This document shows, piece after piece, positions 21,653 through 23,162 of a DNA stretch of 23,162 bases. The stretch is taken from assembly GCA_002499525.1 (NCBI GenBank), contig DAMC01000023.1, positions 1-23,162 on the forward strand. The letters are read 5' to 3'. Below the pieces are notes generated by a model. That model saw only the letters and a list, made by a program, of their open reading frames with translations. It had not been told where the DNA came from and made no database searches. Within the stretch, counting starts at the first letter, position 1, and every line of letters begins with the position of its first letter. Source of the stretch: Nitrosopumilales archaeon UBA218. Its GTDB lineage: Archaea; Thermoproteota; Nitrososphaeria; Nitrososphaerales; Nitrosopumilaceae. Made by a program: the position numbers and the translations under genes.

Positions 21653-22939
21653 ATGACAAAAACACTATCTGTAGTACTAGGTATAATTTTGATGGCTGGA
21701 GTGTTTGCACCATTAGCAAGTGCGGCAACACCAGAATCACCAAAGTCTGACAAACAATTTCAGATTAACGGGGCAGGTGCTACATTCCCATACCCATTAA
21801 TTGACAAATGGAGAGTAGAATACAACAAAATTCATCCCAATGTCAACCTGAACTATCAGTCAATTGGTAGTGGTGGAGGAGTTCAAGCACATACTGCAAA
21901 AACTGTTAATTTTGGTGCATCCGATGCCCCATTACAGCCTGGAGAACGTGATCTTGCACCTGGAACATTACATATCCCAGAGGCCATAGGATCAGTAGTT
22001 CTTGCGTATAATTTGCCCGAAGTAAAACAGAGTGGTCTAAAACTAACAGGAGAAAATGTCGCAGATATTTATCTTGGAAAAATAAAAAGATGGAACGATC
22101 CTAAACTCCAAGACAATAATCCTGATGTGAAACTGCCTGACAAACCAATCTTAGTAACTAGACGCTCAGATGGCTCTGGAACAACATATGTCTTTACAGA
22201 TTACCTATCAAAGGTTAGTGCTGAATGGAATCAAAAAGTAGGTAAGGGTAAAAGTGTTCCATGGGTTACAGGTCTGGGAGCTGCAGGAAATGAGGGCGTA
22301 GCATGGGCCACGAGAAATACAAAGTACGCAATTGGTTACGTCGAGTTAGCATATGCGAAATCTAACGGGATGACTGTCGCATATTTACAAAATGGCGATA
22401 AAACTGCATTTGTAGAGCCTACATTTGATCATGTTTTTCAAGCTGCAGATTCATACCCAATAGCAAATATACCAAAACCTCAAGATGATTGGAGTCAGGT
22501 GAGTATGGTTTTAGCACCAGGGACAAACGCATATCCTATAGTCAGTCTTACGTACTTACTACTCTACGAAGACTTGGATCAAGCTGTCTCAGATAAGGAC
22601 ACTGCAAAAACTTTGGTACAAATGGTAAGCTGGATGGTAACTGATGGGCAAAAATTCTCACAACCATTGGGTTATGTTCCATTACCAAAAACAATCCAAG
22701 AACTTGACAAACAAGGATTAGCCAGAATCAAGTTTTATGGAGAACAAATTTTGGGAACAGGAGACAATTCTGTCATGTCTGAATCGGAAAAAACTCAGAA
22801 CAAGGCAGATACAAAATCCGATACCAAAAAAGAAATCAAGGTAGAAAAAAAATCAGATGTGAAAAAAAATACCAAGGTAACTGAGAAAAAAACTGTAAAA
22901 AAAGACAACAAGACAACCAAGACAATAACCAAAAACTAA
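21653..22939 (+). CDS. pstS: Phosphate-binding protein PstS with lysine-rich C-terminal tail
   Basis: Extracellular phosphate receptor delivering to PstCAB. Residues 1-24 are a signal peptide (hydrophobic core, LASA-ATPE cleavage). No lipobox cysteine is present, so it is not a lipoprotein. The binding fold shows INGAGATFPYPLIDKW (38-53), YQSIGSGGGVQAH (68-80), NFGASDAPL, and the phosphate-contact segment TRRSDGSGTTYVF. The fold ends near residue 370. The last ~56 residues are low-complexity, with 18 lysines plus Thr, Asp and Glu, and are not part of the usual family. A hydrophobic C-terminal anchor is missing. The gene lies apart from pstCAB but in the same locus, with its own strong leaderless promoter. 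Confidence 0.95.
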   Translation: MTKTLSVVLGIILMAGVFAPLASAATPESPKSDKQFQINGAGATFPYPLIDKWRVEYNKIHPNVNLNYQSIGSGGGVQAHTAKTVNFGASDAPLQPGERDLAPGTLHIPEAIGSVVLAYNLPEVKQSGLKLTGENVADIYLGKIKRWNDPKLQDNNPDVKLPDKPILVTRRSDGSGTTYVFTDYLSKVSAEWNQKVGKGKSVPWVTGLGAAGNEGVAWATRNTKYAIGYVELAYAKSNGMTVAYLQNGDKTAFVEPTFDHVFQAADSYPIANIPKPQDDWSQVSMVLAPGTNAYPIVSLTYLLLYEDLDQAVSDKDTAKTLVQMVSWMVTDGQKFSQPLGYVPLPKTIQELDKQGLARIKFYGEQILGTGDNSVMSESEKTQNKADTKSDTKKEIKVEKKSDVKKNTKVTEKKTVKKDNKTTKTITKN

Positions 22940-22968
22940 TTTCTAATCTTTCTTTATTTTTTATTTTG
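22940..22968 (+). terminator. T-rich terminator after pstS
   Basis: Right after the stop codon the coding strand reads ttctaatctttctttatttt followed by tttatttt, a dense series of T-tracts typical of archaeal termination. Confidence 0.5.
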
Positions 22969-23015
22969 AATCAAGTATGATATTTGGTCTGTCCTGATAT
23001 TGACACAATTATGTA

Positions 23016-23118
23016 TGCCGGGGGTGGGTTTTGAACCCACGACCTCCAGATTATGAGTAATGCCCTTTTATCGGAGGGATAGAAGACTGGCACTCTAACC
23101 AGGCTGAGCTACCCCGGC
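23016..23118 (-). tRNA. Elongator tRNA-Met (anticodon CAT) with a 28-nt non-canonical intron
   Basis: Read on the minus strand. Acceptor GCCGGGG pairs with CCCCGGC. D-stem GCTC pairs with GAGT. The anticodon stem CCAGA/TCTGG with loop CTCATAA forms only after removing an intron. The T-arm is GTGGG-TTCAAAA-CCCAC and the discriminator is A; CCA is not encoded. The first base pair G-C and the CCAGA stem argue for elongator rather than initiator Met. The mature length is 75 nt. A caattaaatg box at about 23143-23152 is ~29 nt upstream of the 5' end. Confidence 0.93.
23059..23086 (-). other. tRNA-Met intron at position 30/31 with full bulge-helix-bulge
   Basis: The intron lies between G30 and A31, inside the anticodon stem, not at the usual 37/38. 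The precursor folds into a complete splicing motif: outer helix GAG/CTC, 3-nt bulge TT^A at the 3' site, 4-bp central helix TGCC (exon) with GGCA (intron), 3-nt bulge AG^T at the 5' site, then inner helix CTT/AAG. Cuts after the second base of each bulge give exactly the mature tRNA-Met. It should be removed by the archaeal splicing endonuclease. Confidence 0.85.
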
Positions 23119-23162
23119 ACAAAATCGGCTAATTTTATGGTGCAATTAAATGATTCTGATTT

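Noticed and set aside
23016..23118. Reading the intron-containing tRNA as tRNA-Arg(TCT) with a canonical 37/38 intron
   Set aside because: That reading leaves a T31-T39 mismatch and I found no bulge-helix-bulge for it, whereas the CAT reading gives a perfect stem, a full splicing motif and the typical elongator tRNA-Met body.
1..23162. Mobile elements, CRISPR arrays, toxin-antitoxin or defence genes
   Set aside because: No transposase, integrase, repeat-spacer pattern, Cas or toxin motif was seen in any frame.

Overview
The window is chromosomal DNA of an archaeon, most likely a marine Nitrososphaerota (Thaumarchaeota) close to Nitrosopumilus. The evidence is its archaeal/eukaryote-type information genes (Nop5, ribosomal proteins S30e and L21e, RNA polymerase subunit F, RadA, KsgA and an Elf1-like zinc ribbon), its low GC content, and its promoters. 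Most first genes of a transcript have a TATA-like box about 22-30 nt before the start codon and no Shine-Dalgarno sequence, so their mRNAs should be leaderless. GTG and TTG starts are common. No mobile element, CRISPR array, integrase or clear sign of recent transfer was seen. It reads as core genome. No stretch longer than about 225 bases lacks a gene.

Left part (1-6060). A Nop5 gene runs off the left edge on the minus strand. It is divergent from pyrD-pyrK, the two subunits of a class 1B dihydroorotate dehydrogenase. Next come a radical SAM protein, S30e, a 223-base gap holding a candidate structured RNA, a 53-residue zinc-finger protein, a small secreted protein and a CrcB/Fluc fluoride channel.

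Middle (6060-9650). radA has a strong operator-like palindrome between its TATA box and start codon. It is followed by the compact run rpl21e-rpoF-DUF655-ksgA-hemK, whose later members overlap and start with TTG. The run links translation, transcription, rRNA dimethylation and release-factor methylation.

9630-15900. An isocitrate dehydrogenase-like gene ends convergently on hemK. Then follow a calcineurin-like phosphoesterase, tRNA-Ser(GCT), an Elf1-like zinc ribbon, a small coiled-coil protein, a minus-strand pair (a zincin-like protein and a SirB1-type transglutaminase/TPR protein), a zinc-ribbon methyltransferase, and a membrane-anchored DsbA-like thiol oxidoreductase.

Right part (15900-23162). 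After a small unknown gene, the phosphate-uptake locus fills the rest: pstC-pstA-pstB-phoU on the minus strand with 4-nt overlaps, a divergent AbrB-PhoU fusion that is a likely transcription regulator, an unknown secreted protein, and divergent pstS with a lysine-rich tail. Similar short palindromes lie in both divergent promoter regions and may be an archaeal Pho operator. The window ends with an intron-containing elongator tRNA-Met(CAT). Its 28-nt intron sits at the non-canonical position 30/31 and folds into a full bulge-helix-bulge motif.

Most interesting: the possible self-contained phosphate regulon (AbrB-PhoU, shared palindromes, unknown secreted partner), the radA palindrome, the structured intergenic RNA near 5087-5144, and the tRNA intron. 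All functional statements rest on sequence reading alone; no database search was possible.
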